45,676 bases of DNA. Source: Planctomycetaceae bacterium. Its GTDB lineage: Bacteria > Planctomycetota > Planctomycetia > Pirellulales > Thermoguttaceae. The stretch lies in the NCBI GenBank assembly GCA_031274255.1, contig JAISQK010000079.1:1-45676 (forward strand), read 5' to 3'. Within the stretch, counting starts at the first letter, position 1, and each line of letters starts with the position of its first letter. Positions 1 to 8,415 of this stretch are shown piece after piece. The position numbers and the translations under genes were made by a program. Below the pieces are notes generated by a model. The model saw nothing but the letters and a program-made list of their open reading frames with translations, was not told where the DNA came from and ran no database searches.

Positions 1-783
1 TACGAGGAATGGGTCGTCGAACAGCTTCAGAACGCAAAAATCACCCATCATGACGAGACGGGGATAACCATAGGGGCGGAGCGGGTATGGCTGCACAGCA
101 CCTCAAACGGCCAGTATACCCACTATTATCCGCATAAGAACCGTGGTAAAAAAGCGATGGACGATATTGGGATAATAGGGAACCATGAAGGGATAATGAT
201 ACACGGCGGGTGGCCGGCCTATTACAGCTACGAGGGGAAAGTACATGCCCTTTGCAATGCGCATCACCTGCGGGAACTGAGCGGGGCGGAGGAGGAAGGG
301 CAGACATGGGCGGGATCGATGATAACCTTGTTGTTGTCGACCAATGAGGACGTGAACAAAGCGGGAGGGGAATTGACAGCGGAAGGGCAGGAGCGGGCAA
401 GGAAGAAATACCGGCGGATACTCCGGGCAGGGGAGGAGGAATGCCCGTTACCGCCGCCGCCGAAAGAAAAGAAGCGGGGGAGGATACCAAAGACAAAAGT
501 GAGGAATCTCCTGGAACGGTTGAGAGATAATGAAGATGACGTACTGAGGTTCATGACGGACAAGGACGTACCGTTTACGAACAACCAGGCCGAACGGGAT
601 ATACGGATGGCCAAGTTGCAACAAAAGATATCCGGGTGTTTTCGTTCCTGGGAGGGCGCCTATATATTCAGCCGGATAAGGGGATACCTGTCAACAAGTG
701 AGAAGCACAATGTAACATCGGCGGAAGCGTTAAACTTGCTTTTTAACGGCGAATTCCCTGAGTTTATGACTGAAATTGTATAA
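1..783 (+). CDS. IS66 family transposase, 3' part (5' end outside window)
   Basis: The frame is open from base 1 to a TAA at 781-783, giving about 260 residues against roughly 500 for a full IS66 TnpC. Visible hallmarks of the IS66 DDE domain are HHDETG near the start, CNAHHLREL in the middle, and NNQAERDIRMAK followed by the GCFRSWEGAYIFSRIRGYLS block near the end. NNQAER carries the catalytic Glu. The second catalytic Asp normally lies in an H-D-x-W context, but here the codons read IHGGW (about 208-222), so Asp appears replaced by Gly, explicable by one A-to-G change. If real, this would abolish transposition. The first Asp (in DETG) and the Glu are intact, and there is no frameshift in the visible part. 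The product would act on its own element ends. Family assignment is secure; activity is doubtful. Confidence 0.9.
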   Translation, partial: YEEWVVEQLQNAKITHHDETGITIGAERVWLHSTSNGQYTHYYPHKNRGKKAMDDIGIIGNHEGIMIHGGWPAYYSYEGKVHALCNAHHLRELSGAEEEGQTWAGSMITLLLSTNEDVNKAGGELTAEGQERARKKYRRILRAGEEECPLPPPPKEKKRGRIPKTKVRNLLERLRDNEDDVLRFMTDKDVPFTNNQAERDIRMAKLQQKISGCFRSWEGAYIFSRIRGYLSTSEKHNVTSAEALNLLFNGEFPEFMTEIV

Positions 784-801
784 ACCAGGCTGAATGGTTA
801 C
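1..801 (+). mobile_element. IS66 element, right part
   Basis: The transposase reading frame is followed by a short AT-rich tail. The likely right terminus is GGCTGAATGGTTAC, ending near 801; its reverse complement starts GTAACC, a common IS66 end type. The left end and the accessory TnpA/TnpB genes lie outside the window. The exact end is an estimate because the left terminus is not available for comparison. Confidence 0.55.
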
Positions 802-827
802 AAAAAATTTATCCCATTCGATTTTAC

Positions 828-865
828 TTTAAAAGGATGCCTCCCGGCCAACAACGCACGTTATC
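828..865 (+). repeat. Dispersed modular repeat, copy R1 (left-end module only)
   Basis: TTTAAAAGGATGCCTCCCGG matches the left end of the larger copies at 6531 and 44738. It is followed by a degenerate AACG/CGTT hairpin. The bases just upstream (ATCCCATTCG) also recur before copy R3. This piece lies between the IS66 end and the stop codon of the gene at 861-2690. Confidence 0.7.
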
Positions 866-2690
866 TGCTGTGTAGAATCACAACGAAACTTTGCACATTG
901 AAATGAAAGGAATCAGGACCGCGTTTTTCGGCGATTTTGGCTTCGACTTCCGGTTCGGAACCGTCGAACTTGTAGGCTTCGTCATTCACCAGCAAAACGT
1001 CATGTTCCCGCTTCAGGTAGCGCATCGGTTTTTCCGTGTACGGGGAAGACGGAACGGCATCACAATATTCCGGCACCAATGCGTCGAATGTGTCGGGATA
1101 GTCTCCGTGTTCCGCGCGGTACGCCGTGAGCGCAAAGGTGATGTCCGCCATACGGATAAGGCATTCCGCCCGTATTTCCGTTCTCATAAACGAAGACATC
1201 ACCGGACTGAACACGCAAAGGAAAAAGTCCGCCGCAACATTTTCACGGTCAAAACCGGTCTCCAGGTTGGTGTTTTGGATGAGTCTTTCCGCCGTTTCCC
1301 GAAGACGCTGTTCGAATCTTTCATAAGCATGGACACGCCGCATAGACAGAGGAATCAGATAAATGTTGTCAAGGTCGTCAAAAAAACCATTGACTCTGCG
1401 GAGAACTTTGTCCCAATCATAATCGTAATCCGGGGCAAGACACTTGGCATAGAGCTGATCCTCAACAAGACGGTCTTCCTCATGGAGTGCTTTCAGTGAC
1501 TCCTCAAAAAGGCTGCGGCTCGTTGCGTAAGCCTGTATGAGCGTCAGTGTTCCGCAGCGTTCGACGGCGAGCCATTTCGGCGGCGCGGGAAACGGTTTGC
1601 CGGTGAAAATCTCCGCAAACTCTTTCCGCTTTTGGAGAATCCATGCCGCGTCTTTTTTCCCTTCGAGATGTCCGAGATAATACGTCACATCCCAGGTTCC
1701 GATTCCTTCCATCGCAATTCCGACAAGATTTTCTACGATAAAAGCGGAATTTCTTCTCATCGCATGACCGATCCGCAGTGTTGCGAACGCACACTCAAAC
1801 GCTTCGCCGTATTCCCCGCGGGCAAAGTGCCATTTTCCCCGCGCGGAGAGATACCGTGCCGTCTGACGTGCGGACTGAATATAGGGAAGCATGGCCTCAC
1901 ACAGCAAAACCTGATTTTCGCCGCTCTCCGCAATAGGATTGTAAAAGTCCGGACGCCTGGAAATTTCAAGGATTTTCGCCGTCATCTCGGTCGTGGATTG
2001 CATCCAGTGATCCAGAAGCGGCAAATCTTCCGCCGTCCAAAGTCCTCTTGTCTTATAATCAAGCTCCTCCAAAATCATCCTGTGAAACTGACTGTCGGCG
2101 AAATCGGAACTGTCGAAGTATTTCCGCGTCTTCTCCAGTTCCTCCTTGCTGATTTTTCCTTCGTTGAACCGGTTTTGCAGCTCCTCCATCTCGGACTTTT
2201 TTTTCGCGTCCAATCGGGCGTCGATTTTTTCTTTCGGGTAATACTTGAGCAGTTCTTGGCAAGGGTCTATTCCGTCCGCACCGGAGCCGCCGGGCGGAGA
2301 AAGGTGTTGCAGCGAACTCAGCGGCGGCGGGGCGTCGAATCCAAGACTTTTCCAGTATTTTTCACGAAACCGTGTTATGGAAGCCGTATGGGAATACGGC
2401 TCTTCTTGTCTCCGAAGAAGAATGATTTCATATTCGCCGGCGGTCAGCGTGAACAATCCGGCCACCTGATTGTTCTCCCGGGTGATTCCCTGCGACATGA
2501 TCCGGTTGATTGCCGTGTAGTAGTCCACTCTGCCGTCGGGAAACTGCGGCCCGGTAAAGTACGTGGTTTCCGGCGAAATCGTCAGTTTCACGGTTTTCTT
2601 CGCCGACTCCTCTTTTGGGGCGGGCTCATCGCTCCATACTGATGTCGCGGAGAGCAAGGCCGTGACGAGGCATAAAAAACGAACGTTCAT
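861..2690 (-). CDS. Secreted hypothetical protein downstream of an ECF sigma factor
   Basis: 609 residues. The start ATG at 2690 has AAAGGA about 9 bases upstream. The N-terminus is a signal peptide (basic Asn-Val-Arg, hydrophobic core, likely cleavage after VWS, about residue 21), so the protein is exported. The body is largely helical and charged with no recognised enzyme motif. A C-terminal block at about 513-560 contains AYRAEHGDYPDTFDALVPEY and then AVPSSPYTEKPMRY. This pattern recurs in planctomycete exported proteins, where it resembles the post-helix part of pseudopilin-like domains. The gene overlaps the upstream membrane-protein gene by 65 bp, placing it third in a sigma factor operon, so it is probably an envelope protein controlled by or linked to that sigma factor. 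The stop codon abuts dispersed repeat R1, so the last few residues may be recent. Function is unknown. Confidence 0.8.
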   Translation of the reverse strand: MNVRFLCLVTALLSATSVWSDEPAPKEESAKKTVKLTISPETTYFTGPQFPDGRVDYYTAINRIMSQGITRENNQVAGLFTLTAGEYEIILLRRQEEPYSHTASITRFREKYWKSLGFDAPPPLSSLQHLSPPGGSGADGIDPCQELLKYYPKEKIDARLDAKKKSEMEELQNRFNEGKISKEELEKTRKYFDSSDFADSQFHRMILEELDYKTRGLWTAEDLPLLDHWMQSTTEMTAKILEISRRPDFYNPIAESGENQVLLCEAMLPYIQSARQTARYLSARGKWHFARGEYGEAFECAFATLRIGHAMRRNSAFIVENLVGIAMEGIGTWDVTYYLGHLEGKKDAAWILQKRKEFAEIFTGKPFPAPPKWLAVERCGTLTLIQAYATSRSLFEESLKALHEEDRLVEDQLYAKCLAPDYDYDWDKVLRRVNGFFDDLDNIYLIPLSMRRVHAYERFEQRLRETAERLIQNTNLETGFDRENVAADFFLCVFSPVMSSFMRTEIRAECLIRMADITFALTAYRAEHGDYPDTFDALVPEYCDAVPSSPYTEKPMRYLKREHDVLLVNDEAYKFDGSEPEVEAKIAEKRGPDSFHFNVQSFVVILHSR

Positions 2691-3195
2691 GGTTTTGTTC
2701 CTTTATAGGTGTTGAGGTTTCCGTGTCGAGATGAATCACGGGGTAATCCGGCGGGACGGCGGGAATCGGTTTTTTGACTTCCATTTCCTCCATCAGCAGG
2801 GCAAGCTGTTTTCGCATGGAGACATTTTCATGCGGTAAAACACGAGGTTTCGCGGCGTGCGGCCCTTGAACGGCCGGCCGGGGAGAAAATCGGGAAGAGA
2901 GTTGCGGGGAAGGTTGCGGAGAGATCCTCCGTGACGGTTCCGCCGGAGGAAAACCATTCCTGTGGCAAAACGCAACGAGGAGAAGCGACACGGCAAGAAT
3001 CGGCACAGCGGCTCCGGTCCAAAGGACCATCTTCCGATAAGGACGGCATTTCGGACGCAACAGTACCGATCGGCGTAACGTTTGGGACGGAAACGGGACG
3101 AGCCGCCGCAATTCCGTTTCAAACGCCTGCCGTTCAGGACTCCATCGTTCAGGATTCCGTTGCTTCTCCTCAGACGGTTTGTTCCTGTCATTCAT
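2626..3195 (-). CDS. Small single-pass membrane protein, possible anti-sigma partner
   Basis: 189 residues from ATG 3195 (an in-frame GTG lies at 3204). The ATG overlaps the end of the sigma factor gene by 8 bp, so the two are translationally coupled. The first 55 or so residues are charged and presumably cytoplasmic. A hydrophobic segment (about 58-80, MVLWTGAAVPILAVSLLLVA) follows, then a Pro/Ser/Arg-rich stretch with SPQPSPQLSSRFSPRP and a hydrophilic tail. Size, topology and position directly after an ECF sigma gene fit an anti-sigma role, but there is no zinc-binding HxxxCxxC anti-sigma motif. The role therefore rests on context only. The 3' end runs 65 bp into the next gene in another frame. 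Confidence 0.7.
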   Translation of the reverse strand: MNDRNKPSEEKQRNPERWSPERQAFETELRRLVPFPSQTLRRSVLLRPKCRPYRKMVLWTGAAVPILAVSLLLVAFCHRNGFPPAEPSRRISPQPSPQLSSRFSPRPAVQGPHAAKPRVLPHENVSMRKQLALLMEEMEVKKPIPAVPPDYPVIHLDTETSTPIKEQNHERSFFMPRHGLALRDISMER

Positions 3196-3688
3196 CGTGA
3201 TCACCGTTTCCTTTCATTAACCTTCGCAAGGCGGCAATTCCTTCTTCGTAACGGCGGAAGACGGTCGTCCTGGGGAGTTCCGTCAGTTCCGCGATTTCCG
3301 TAAAACTCAGATTTCCCCAGATGTGCAGTGTCACCATTTCGCGGAGTTCTCCGTCGAGCAACCGCAGTTTTTCAACCGTATTTTCCGCGTCGAGCTTCGC
3401 CGCCGGATCGGGGAGAAACCACGGGATTGCGGGACGCGACTGTTCCCGAAGCCGCCGCCGTTTTTCGCTCCGCTGCCGGGAAATCGCTCCGTGACGGACC
3501 GTTTTGTACAGCCACGCCACTCCGTTTTTCGGCATGTCCGGTTCACGGGAGAGTTTTAACAGAGCTTCCTGCACGATTTCCTCCGCGGTGTGAAAATCCG
3601 CGTCTGCGAGAAACTGCCGGGCGTAAAGCACGAGCGCGGAATCACACCGCGTCATGATTTCCCGAAGTTCCTCCTGTGAAATGCCCAT
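3188..3688 (-). CDS. ECF-family RNA polymerase sigma factor
   Basis: 166 residues from ATG 3688 (MGISQEEL). The open frame extends to 3757, but a TATAAT-like box lies at 3731-3736 inside that extension, so the shorter form is preferred. Region 2 spans about 12-80 (ALVLYARQFLADADFHTAEE, then WLYKTVRHGAISRQRSEKRR). Region 4 spans about 110-158 and holds a helix-turn-helix (LSFTEIAELTELPRTTVFRR). The product would direct core polymerase to a small regulon. Two downstream genes overlap it and presumably share its transcript. The operon is divergent from the DUF1559 protein at 3881, which could be a target. The ECF subgroup cannot be assigned by eye. Confidence 0.9.
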   Translation of the reverse strand: MGISQEELREIMTRCDSALVLYARQFLADADFHTAEEIVQEALLKLSREPDMPKNGVAWLYKTVRHGAISRQRSEKRRRLREQSRPAIPWFLPDPAAKLDAENTVEKLRLLDGELREMVTLHIWGNLSFTEIAELTELPRTTVFRRYEEGIAALRRLMKGNGDHDE

Positions 3689-3730
3689 CCGGTCTGTCCC
3701 GATTCCCCTGTTGTCCCATGCGTCACACTC

Positions 3731-3736
3731 ATTATA
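3731..3736 (-). promoter_or_regulatory. Putative -10 box of the ECF sigma operon
   Basis: Read on the minus strand this is TATAAT, placing the transcript start near 3724, about 35 bases before ATG 3688. No good -35 hexamer lies 16-18 bases upstream, so an activator or an alternative sigma may be needed. It supports the shorter sigma start. Confidence 0.4.
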
Positions 3737-3784
3737 ACGCCGCCGGACGCGGAGCATTCCGAAAAAAATTTTTTTCCCGGGGAC

Positions 3785-3813
3785 TTGATCTTGGAATTTC
3801 GGCGTGTTACAAT
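3785..3813 (+). promoter_or_regulatory. Sigma-70-type promoter for the DUF1559 gene
   Basis: TTGATC (3785-3790), a 17-base spacer, then TACAAT (3808-3813). A start near 3820 gives a leader of about 60 bases to ATG 3881. It faces the gene at 3881 and is back-to-back with the sigma operon promoter. Confidence 0.6.
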
Positions 3814-3880
3814 GAACGAAACAGTTCGGTTTTTGTGAAAAACTTTGTTTTCAACTTTTCGCAACCTTAAGGAGAAACCC

Positions 3881-5599
3881 ATGATGAAACGTTTCACGGT
3901 CACTGCGACGCTGGTTTTCGCGTCGTGTTTTTTGGGAACCCTGGTTCAGGCTCAACAGCCGTCCCCATTGGCTCCTATTGCTCCGATCCTCAACGGCGAA
4001 ACGCTCGTTGCGGTCAAAATCGACATCAGTCAGATCCATTTCGACCAGCTTCAAAAGCTGGCACTGGACGCGGTCGGTCAATATGTCACGCTTCAGGGAT
4101 TTGACGAGGAATCCATTGACGACATCAAGGACGAAGCGGCGTCGCTCCTTGCGGACAACCTTCCGCCGGTCAAAGCGATGTATGATGATTTCGTCGCTCA
4201 AACCGGTATTCAGGACATCTATTTTGTCACGTCTGTTGATTTGCTGGATACCCGGCTTCCCGGCGTCATTGCGATTCCGAAAACCGGCAAGACCAATAAA
4301 CAGCTCAATGCCATCAAAGACTTCCTTGAGGAATACGATCTTCCGGGCGGCATCGGTTACAAGGATTTGATTCTCATTCCCGCGGTACCGAATAACAAGT
4401 ATAATGCCGCGCAATTTGCACAAAGTCTCAGGGATTATTTCAAAAATTTTCAGCCGGCGGAAGTTCCGGCTCTGAATGAAGCGTTTGCGGATTCCCGGGG
4501 CGATCTGATCCGGGCGGCGGTCACGGTGCCGAAGAGCTTGGTCGCAATCCTGGAGGAAAAAGTGCCGCCGGTTCCGTTTCCTCAGGCGGCCGCGCTTCTC
4601 CATCAGGTGACTCATGATGTGCGCTGGATCAATCTTCAGTTCAACCCGTCGGAACTTCACATTGGTGCCGCCATTCAAATGTCGTCGGAAAAAGCCGCGG
4701 TGAAATTTCGGAAAACGCTGCTCGAACTGGTGGATATGGGAATCATGATGACAAAGGCCGGTATGCAGGAGGGGCTGACGGACCCGCAATTGGAGAAGTT
4801 TGTCCCGCTATTGACGGCTTATTTTCGCGGACTGTACCGTGCGATGCTTCCTAAGGTCCGGGGAGATCAGCTCGTCTATGAGGTTGACGCGGAGACCTCG
4901 GATATCGCGGCGGCGGTCGGTGTCGGCGGAGTGATGGCGGCTCTTCTGCTTCCGGCGGTGCAGGCGGCACGGGAAGCCGCAAGGCGGATGCAATGCTCGA
5001 ACAATCTCAAGCAAATCGCTCTGTCCATGCACAATTTTCACGACGCAAGACAAACATTTCCTCCGGCGTACACCGTTGACAAAGACGGGAAACCGTTGCA
5101 CAGTTGGCGGGTTTTGATTCTTCCGTTCATCGAACAACAGGCGTTGTACGAACAGATTCGCCTGGAGGAACCGTGGGACAGCGAACACAACAAGCAGTTT
5201 CATAACGTCAATATTCCGGCATTTCAGTGTCCTTCAAACGGACAGGCCGGACCGGGATTGAACTGTCATTATTCGGTGGTGGTCGGCAAAGAAACCCCTT
5301 TTGAAGGTTCAAAACAACTCACTTTCGGAGCAATAACAGACGGTACCTCCAACACGGTGATGTGTGTGGAACGCCGCGATCCTGTTTGCTGGATGGACCC
5401 GACAAGTGAACTGACGTATGAAGAGGTTCTCGAAAGCGGAATCAACCGCTCGCCGGAAGGGATCGGAAGTTTCCACACAGGCGGCCTCAATGTTGTGTTC
5501 TGCGACGGCGCGGTGCGGTTCCTTCCGGAAACGGTCGACCTTGAGATTCTCAAAGCCATCCTTACCAAAGCCGGCGGCGAATCCGCCATGATACCGTGA
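3881..5599 (+). CDS. Secreted DUF1559-domain protein with large N-terminal domain
   Basis: 572 residues. ATG 3881 has AAGGAG 7 bases upstream; the frame is open from 3845 but that part lacks an SD sequence. A signal peptide covers about 1-24 (cleavage after VQA). Residues 25-340 form an unassigned domain. At about 345 comes the hydrophobic DUF1559 hallmark [20 protein letters not shown] followed by [15 protein letters not shown], and the C-terminus carries the H-X9-DG signature ([12 protein letters not shown], about 531-542). In most DUF1559 proteins the hydrophobic helix is the N-terminal pseudopilin helix. Here it is internal after a long extra domain, so pilin-type processing is unlikely and the protein is probably periplasmic or membrane-tethered. 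The function of DUF1559 is not established. It is followed after 32 bp by the coaB-like gene and may be cotranscribed. Confidence 0.9.
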   Translation: MMKRFTVTATLVFASCFLGTLVQAQQPSPLAPIAPILNGETLVAVKIDISQIHFDQLQKLALDAVGQYVTLQGFDEESIDDIKDEAASLLADNLPPVKAMYDDFVAQTGIQDIYFVTSVDLLDTRLPGVIAIPKTGKTNKQLNAIKDFLEEYDLPGGIGYKDLILIPAVPNNKYNAAQFAQSLRDYFKNFQPAEVPALNEAFADSRGDLIRAAVTVPKSLVAILEEKVPPVPFPQAAALLHQVTHDVRWINLQFNPSELHIGAAIQMSSEKAAVKFRKTLLELVDMGIMMTKAGMQEGLTDPQLEKFVPLLTAYFRGLYRAMLPKVRGDQLVYEVDAETSDIAAAVGVGGVMAALLLPAVQAAREAARRMQCSNNLKQIALSMHNFHDARQTFPPAYTVDKDGKPLHSWRVLILPFIEQQALYEQIRLEEPWDSEHNKQFHNVNIPAFQCPSNGQAGPGLNCHYSVVVGKETPFEGSKQLTFGAITDGTSNTVMCVERRDPVCWMDPTSELTYEEVLESGINRSPEGIGSFHTGGLNVVFCDGAVRFLPETVDLEILKAILTKAGGESAMIP

Positions 5600-5631
5600 C
5601 GGAATGACAGGACTTCGACGAGGGGATTTTC

Positions 5632-6261
5632 ATGACGCAGCCGCATATTTTAATCACCTCCGGCCCGACGCGGGAGTATCTTGATCCGGTCCGCTATTTG
5701 AGTAACGGTTCCAGCGGGAAAATGGGACAGGCACTCGCTGTCGCGGCACTGGAGAAAGATCTCCGCGTGACGGTCGTCAGCGGTCCGGTTTCGGTGGAAT
5801 ATCCGAAAGAAGCCGCGGTGCATCATGTGGTGACGACAAAAGAGATGCTCGCAAAATGTCTGGAAATCTTTCCCGACTGCAGCATGGTCATTGGTGCGGC
5901 GGCTCCGTGTGACTATAGAGTGAAGACGGTTTCACCGCACAAAATCAAAAAACATCGCGGAAAGCCTCTTCAACTGGAACTGGTCGAAACGCCGGACATT
6001 CTCGCGCGGCTCGGCAGACGAAAGCAGCATCAATGTCTGGTTGCCTTTGCGTTGGAGACGGAAAATGACGAGTTCTACGCGGCGGAAAAACTGCGGCGGA
6101 AAAATTGCGACTACATCCTGTTGAATCATCCGTCCGCGATTCACAGCGATGAAACCTGTCTCCACATGATCGACGGGACCAATCACATTACGGCGACGTT
6201 GCAAGGTTCCAAGAGTGCGGTTGCGGTGAAAATACTTGACATTCTGTTGGTGGGTGCCTAG
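5632..6261 (+). CDS. coaB: Phosphopantothenoylcysteine synthetase-like protein (CoaB / DFP domain)
   Basis: 209 residues, a stand-alone version of the C-terminal half of CoaBC. It would join 4'-phosphopantothenate to cysteine using a nucleotide triphosphate in coenzyme A synthesis, in the cytoplasm. Family motifs seen are TSGPTREYLDPVRYLSNGSS near the N-terminus (nucleotide binding), GAAAPCDYR in the middle (usually AAVxDY/F), HKIKK (the conserved K-x-K-K), and LVAFALET. The decarboxylase half (CoaC) is not nearby. The stop codon TAG at 6259-6261 is unusual: its TA is the target dinucleotide of a 101-bp MITE and its G is the first base of the element. The C-terminus (KILDILLVGA) could thus be slightly altered compared with relatives. 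Confidence 0.85.
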   Translation: MTQPHILITSGPTREYLDPVRYLSNGSSGKMGQALAVAALEKDLRVTVVSGPVSVEYPKEAAVHHVVTTKEMLAKCLEIFPDCSMVIGAAAPCDYRVKTVSPHKIKKHRGKPLQLELVETPDILARLGRRKQHQCLVAFALETENDEFYAAEKLRRKNCDYILLNHPSAIHSDETCLHMIDGTNHITATLQGSKSAVAVKILDILLVGA

Positions 6262-6361
6262 AGCGGATTAGTAATTGGTGCGGACATATCTTCAATGATT
6301 GTCGACACATAAAATACTAGGACAGCAATGAGTATTGTCTCTGTAAATGATAAAACCGCTC
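6261..6361. mobile_element. MITE of IS630 (Tc1/mariner-like) type, 101 bp
   Basis: Terminal inverted repeats GAGCGG (6261-6266) and CCGCTC (6356-6361) are flanked on both sides by TA (6259-6260, 6362-6363), the TA duplication typical of IS630 insertions. With the flanks the arms read CCTAGAGCGG and CCGCTCTAGG. The left end GAGCGGATTA is the reverse complement of the right end of the IS630 remnant at 39495-39858 (TAATCCGCTC followed by TA), linking it to that family. No coding capacity. Confidence 0.75.
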
Positions 6362-6375
6362 TAGGTAATGAAATG

Positions 6376-6416
6376 GCCGCTGCGTCAACGCGAGGGCGTT
6401 GGCAGCCGGAGGCATT
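6376..6416 (+). repeat. Dispersed modular repeat, copy R2 (hairpin plus right end)
   Basis: Hairpin CAACGC (6386-6391) / GCGTTG (6396-6401), then the right-end module CCGGAGGCATT. The rest of 6364-6530 is AT-rich and shows no gene. Confidence 0.6.
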
Positions 6417-6530
6417 ACTTATAACATTTATTTTATATCGCGGAAGACTTGCGAAAGGAAATAGAAATCTTAATGAATCTTATCTTCTCTTAATGGAACC
6501 CTACCTTGTGAAAATTTTATCCCATCCGTC

Positions 6531-6703
6531 TTTAAAAGGATGCCTCCGGCGGGCCGCGACGGGCACTTGCCTCCCAGCTACGCGGTCGGCTTCCAATGTC
6601 ATCTTTTTCCCATTGTTTCGCTGGTTGACTCCAGCGACAGACGGGAGCGAGTTATTGTTTCGGGACGGCAGTCCCATCCGGGATGCAACGCCCGTGCGTT
6701 GCC
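6531..6703 (+). repeat. Dispersed modular repeat, copy R3
   Basis: Starts TTTAAAAGGATGCCTCCGGC. It contains the CACTTGCCTCCCAG and CGGTCGGCTTCCA module, the hairpin GGGAC-GGCA-GTCCC (6662-6675) and the hairpin GCAACGC-CCGT-GCGTTGC (6685-6702). No right-end module is evident, so it may be partial. It overlaps the 3' end of the HAD hydrolase gene and supplies its last codons and stop. Confidence 0.75.
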
Positions 6704-7410
6704 GGTTGGAGGGATTTCTCCAAAATTTCCGACAGTTTGGCAAGTTTGCGGTAATTCGGATGGGTGACCTCCTGATCCAGGTGGTCGTAAGCCCAAACGG
6801 TGTGGAACGGAACATGAATACCGTAACCGCCGAGGTTCAGCACCGGTAAAATGTCCGACTTGAGCGAATTGCCGATCATCAGAAATTCATGCGGGGCAAT
6901 CTCAAGATGCCGAAGGAGTTTTTGATAATGAACCTCGTTTTTTTCGCTCATGATCTCAATGTGATGAAAAAAGTGCTCCAGTGAAGACCTCCTCAGCTTT
7001 TGCTCCTGTTCGTGAAGGTCGCCTTTGGTGATGAGAATCAGCCGGTATTTCTCGGAAAGTTTTTCCAGCACCGGTACGGCATCCTCAAGAAGCTCAACGG
7101 GCCGCCGGAGAAGTCTTTTACCGAGGTCGAGAATGGCCGCAATGTGGGAAGACGCCGCTTTCCCGCCGCTCAATTTCAGTGTCGTTTCCATCATCGACAG
7201 CGTGAAAGAGCGGCTGCCGTAGCCGTAAATGCCGAGGTTGGCGATATTGATTTCGTGCAGCGTTGCGGAAATCTCTTCCGGCGGCGCGAAGGAACGCATC
7301 AATTCGACGTATTCCGCTTCCGCTTTTTTATAAAACGGTTCATTCATCCAAAGGGTGTCGTCCGCGTCGAAACCGATCCTTTGGATTGCCGCAGGGAGGA
7401 TTTTTTCCAT
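6652..7410 (-). CDS. HAD-superfamily hydrolase
   Basis: 252 residues from ATG 7410 (MEKILPAAIQRIG); an in-frame GTG at 7449 would add 13 residues. It is a cytoplasmic phosphatase-type HAD protein. Motif I is DADDTLW (about residues 14-20, nucleophile and acid/base Asp), motif II is the Thr in LITKGD, motif III is the Lys in the KNEVHYQKLL region, and motif IV is MIGNSLKSD. The cap between motifs I and II is helical (C1 type). Motif I with DADDT resembles YjjG/phosphoglycolate phosphatase-like enzymes, but the substrate cannot be read from sequence. The last ~17 residues (PATHGRCIPDGTAVPKQ) lie entirely in dispersed repeat R3, so the native C-terminus was replaced or extended by the repeat. 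The gene is divergent from the one at 7483. Confidence 0.85.
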   Translation of the reverse strand: MEKILPAAIQRIGFDADDTLWMNEPFYKKAEAEYVELMRSFAPPEEISATLHEINIANLGIYGYGSRSFTLSMMETTLKLSGGKAASSHIAAILDLGKRLLRRPVELLEDAVPVLEKLSEKYRLILITKGDLHEQEQKLRRSSLEHFFHHIEIMSEKNEVHYQKLLRHLEIAPHEFLMIGNSLKSDILPVLNLGGYGIHVPFHTVWAYDHLDQEVTHPNYRKLAKLSEILEKSLQPATHGRCIPDGTAVPKQ

Positions 7411-7482
7411 TTTGCTCTTGTGCTTGTGACGTGAATTTGTTACGCTCACTTTTGAATCAAATCATTGTAGAGGAAATCGTCA

Positions 7483-8115
7483 ATGTTACAAGGAAGCGAC
7501 CTTATCAGTTTAATGGGGACACTCCCCGGACTTTCGGGAGTGAAGGGGGCAAAAACATCCGTTCCCGCAGAAACCGTCACGCCGCCGAAGCGTCCGCAGC
7601 AGGAAAAAGACGTGTTCCTCCTGTCTCCGTCGGCTCGGCAGCTTGCGGATTTTTTCGCCGATCAGGAGACGGTTGACGAGGAGCGGGAAGGAAATTTTGA
7701 CACGGCCGCTTTGAAGCCCCAAGGGGAAACGCCGCTTACCGACCTCCTGAACATGCAGTTGGAAGCGTTCCGCCGGTCCCTGACGAAAACACTTCAGGAA
7801 AACGGCGTCCCTCTGACGGAACCGGTCGAGCTTCAAAAAGACAAGTCGGGAACCATTCAGGTGGCGAACCTTCATCCCGACGCCGCGAAGATCGAACAGA
7901 TTTTCAAAAAGGATTCCGGTTTGACGCAGCAGTTCCGTAACATTTCGGTTTTGGCGGAAGCCGCGACCATGCGGGAAAGAGAACTGAAATCCGCTGACAT
8001 GAACAACATCAATCCGATTTCCGGGATATTTCAATATCTTCGGAACACCCAAACCGGCAACGCCGAGCGGTTCCATCTTGAGGTGAACGCCCGTTCCGCG
8101 TCGTACCATTTCTGA
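7483..8115 (+). CDS. Hypothetical protein
   Basis: 210 residues. ATG 7483 is preceded by AGAGGA at about 10 bases. There is no signal peptide or membrane segment. The sequence is hydrophilic, with a Pro/Lys/Gln-rich segment near residues 25-45 and a helical middle (TDLLNMQLEAFRRSLTKTLQ). It ends RSASYHF. I do not recognise a family. It is divergent from the HAD gene with a 72-bp spacer, so the two may share a regulatory region. Codon use resembles its neighbours. Confidence 0.7.
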   Translation: MLQGSDLISLMGTLPGLSGVKGAKTSVPAETVTPPKRPQQEKDVFLLSPSARQLADFFADQETVDEEREGNFDTAALKPQGETPLTDLLNMQLEAFRRSLTKTLQENGVPLTEPVELQKDKSGTIQVANLHPDAAKIEQIFKKDSGLTQQFRNISVLAEAATMRERELKSADMNNINPISGIFQYLRNTQTGNAERFHLEVNARSASYHF

Positions 8116-8240
8116 ACAACGGACGCGGATTTTGCCTTTCCGATGTCGGATTTTATCCTTTCTCTCTCCGATTTTGAGCTTCCAAGAGGGGGAACATGTC
8201 CGTTCCAACGGCCGCGGGCGGTATCCTCATGGTCACTGTG

Positions 8241-8376
8241 TTCCATTCGGCTTTCATTGGATACGTTTCCCATCAGAGGGTGAACCGAACGAAGTGAGTA
8301 TGAGCCTACCGGGATGCAACGCCTGTGCGTTGCCGCTTGCCGTGGCGTCGCGGCCCGCCGGAGGCATCTTTTTAAT
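8241..8376 (+). repeat. Dispersed modular repeat, copy R4
   Basis: Contains the GAACGAAGTGAGTATGAGCC module (also seen reversed at 44790), the hairpin GCAACGC-CTGT-GCGTTGC (8316-8333), and the right end CCCGCCGGAGGCATC followed by TTAATGTC. It is joined directly to the segment shared with 45.3 kb. Confidence 0.7.
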
Positions 8377-8415
8377 GTCTTGCTGAGAAAAAGGTTCCTC
8401 ACGCGGTATTCTGTC

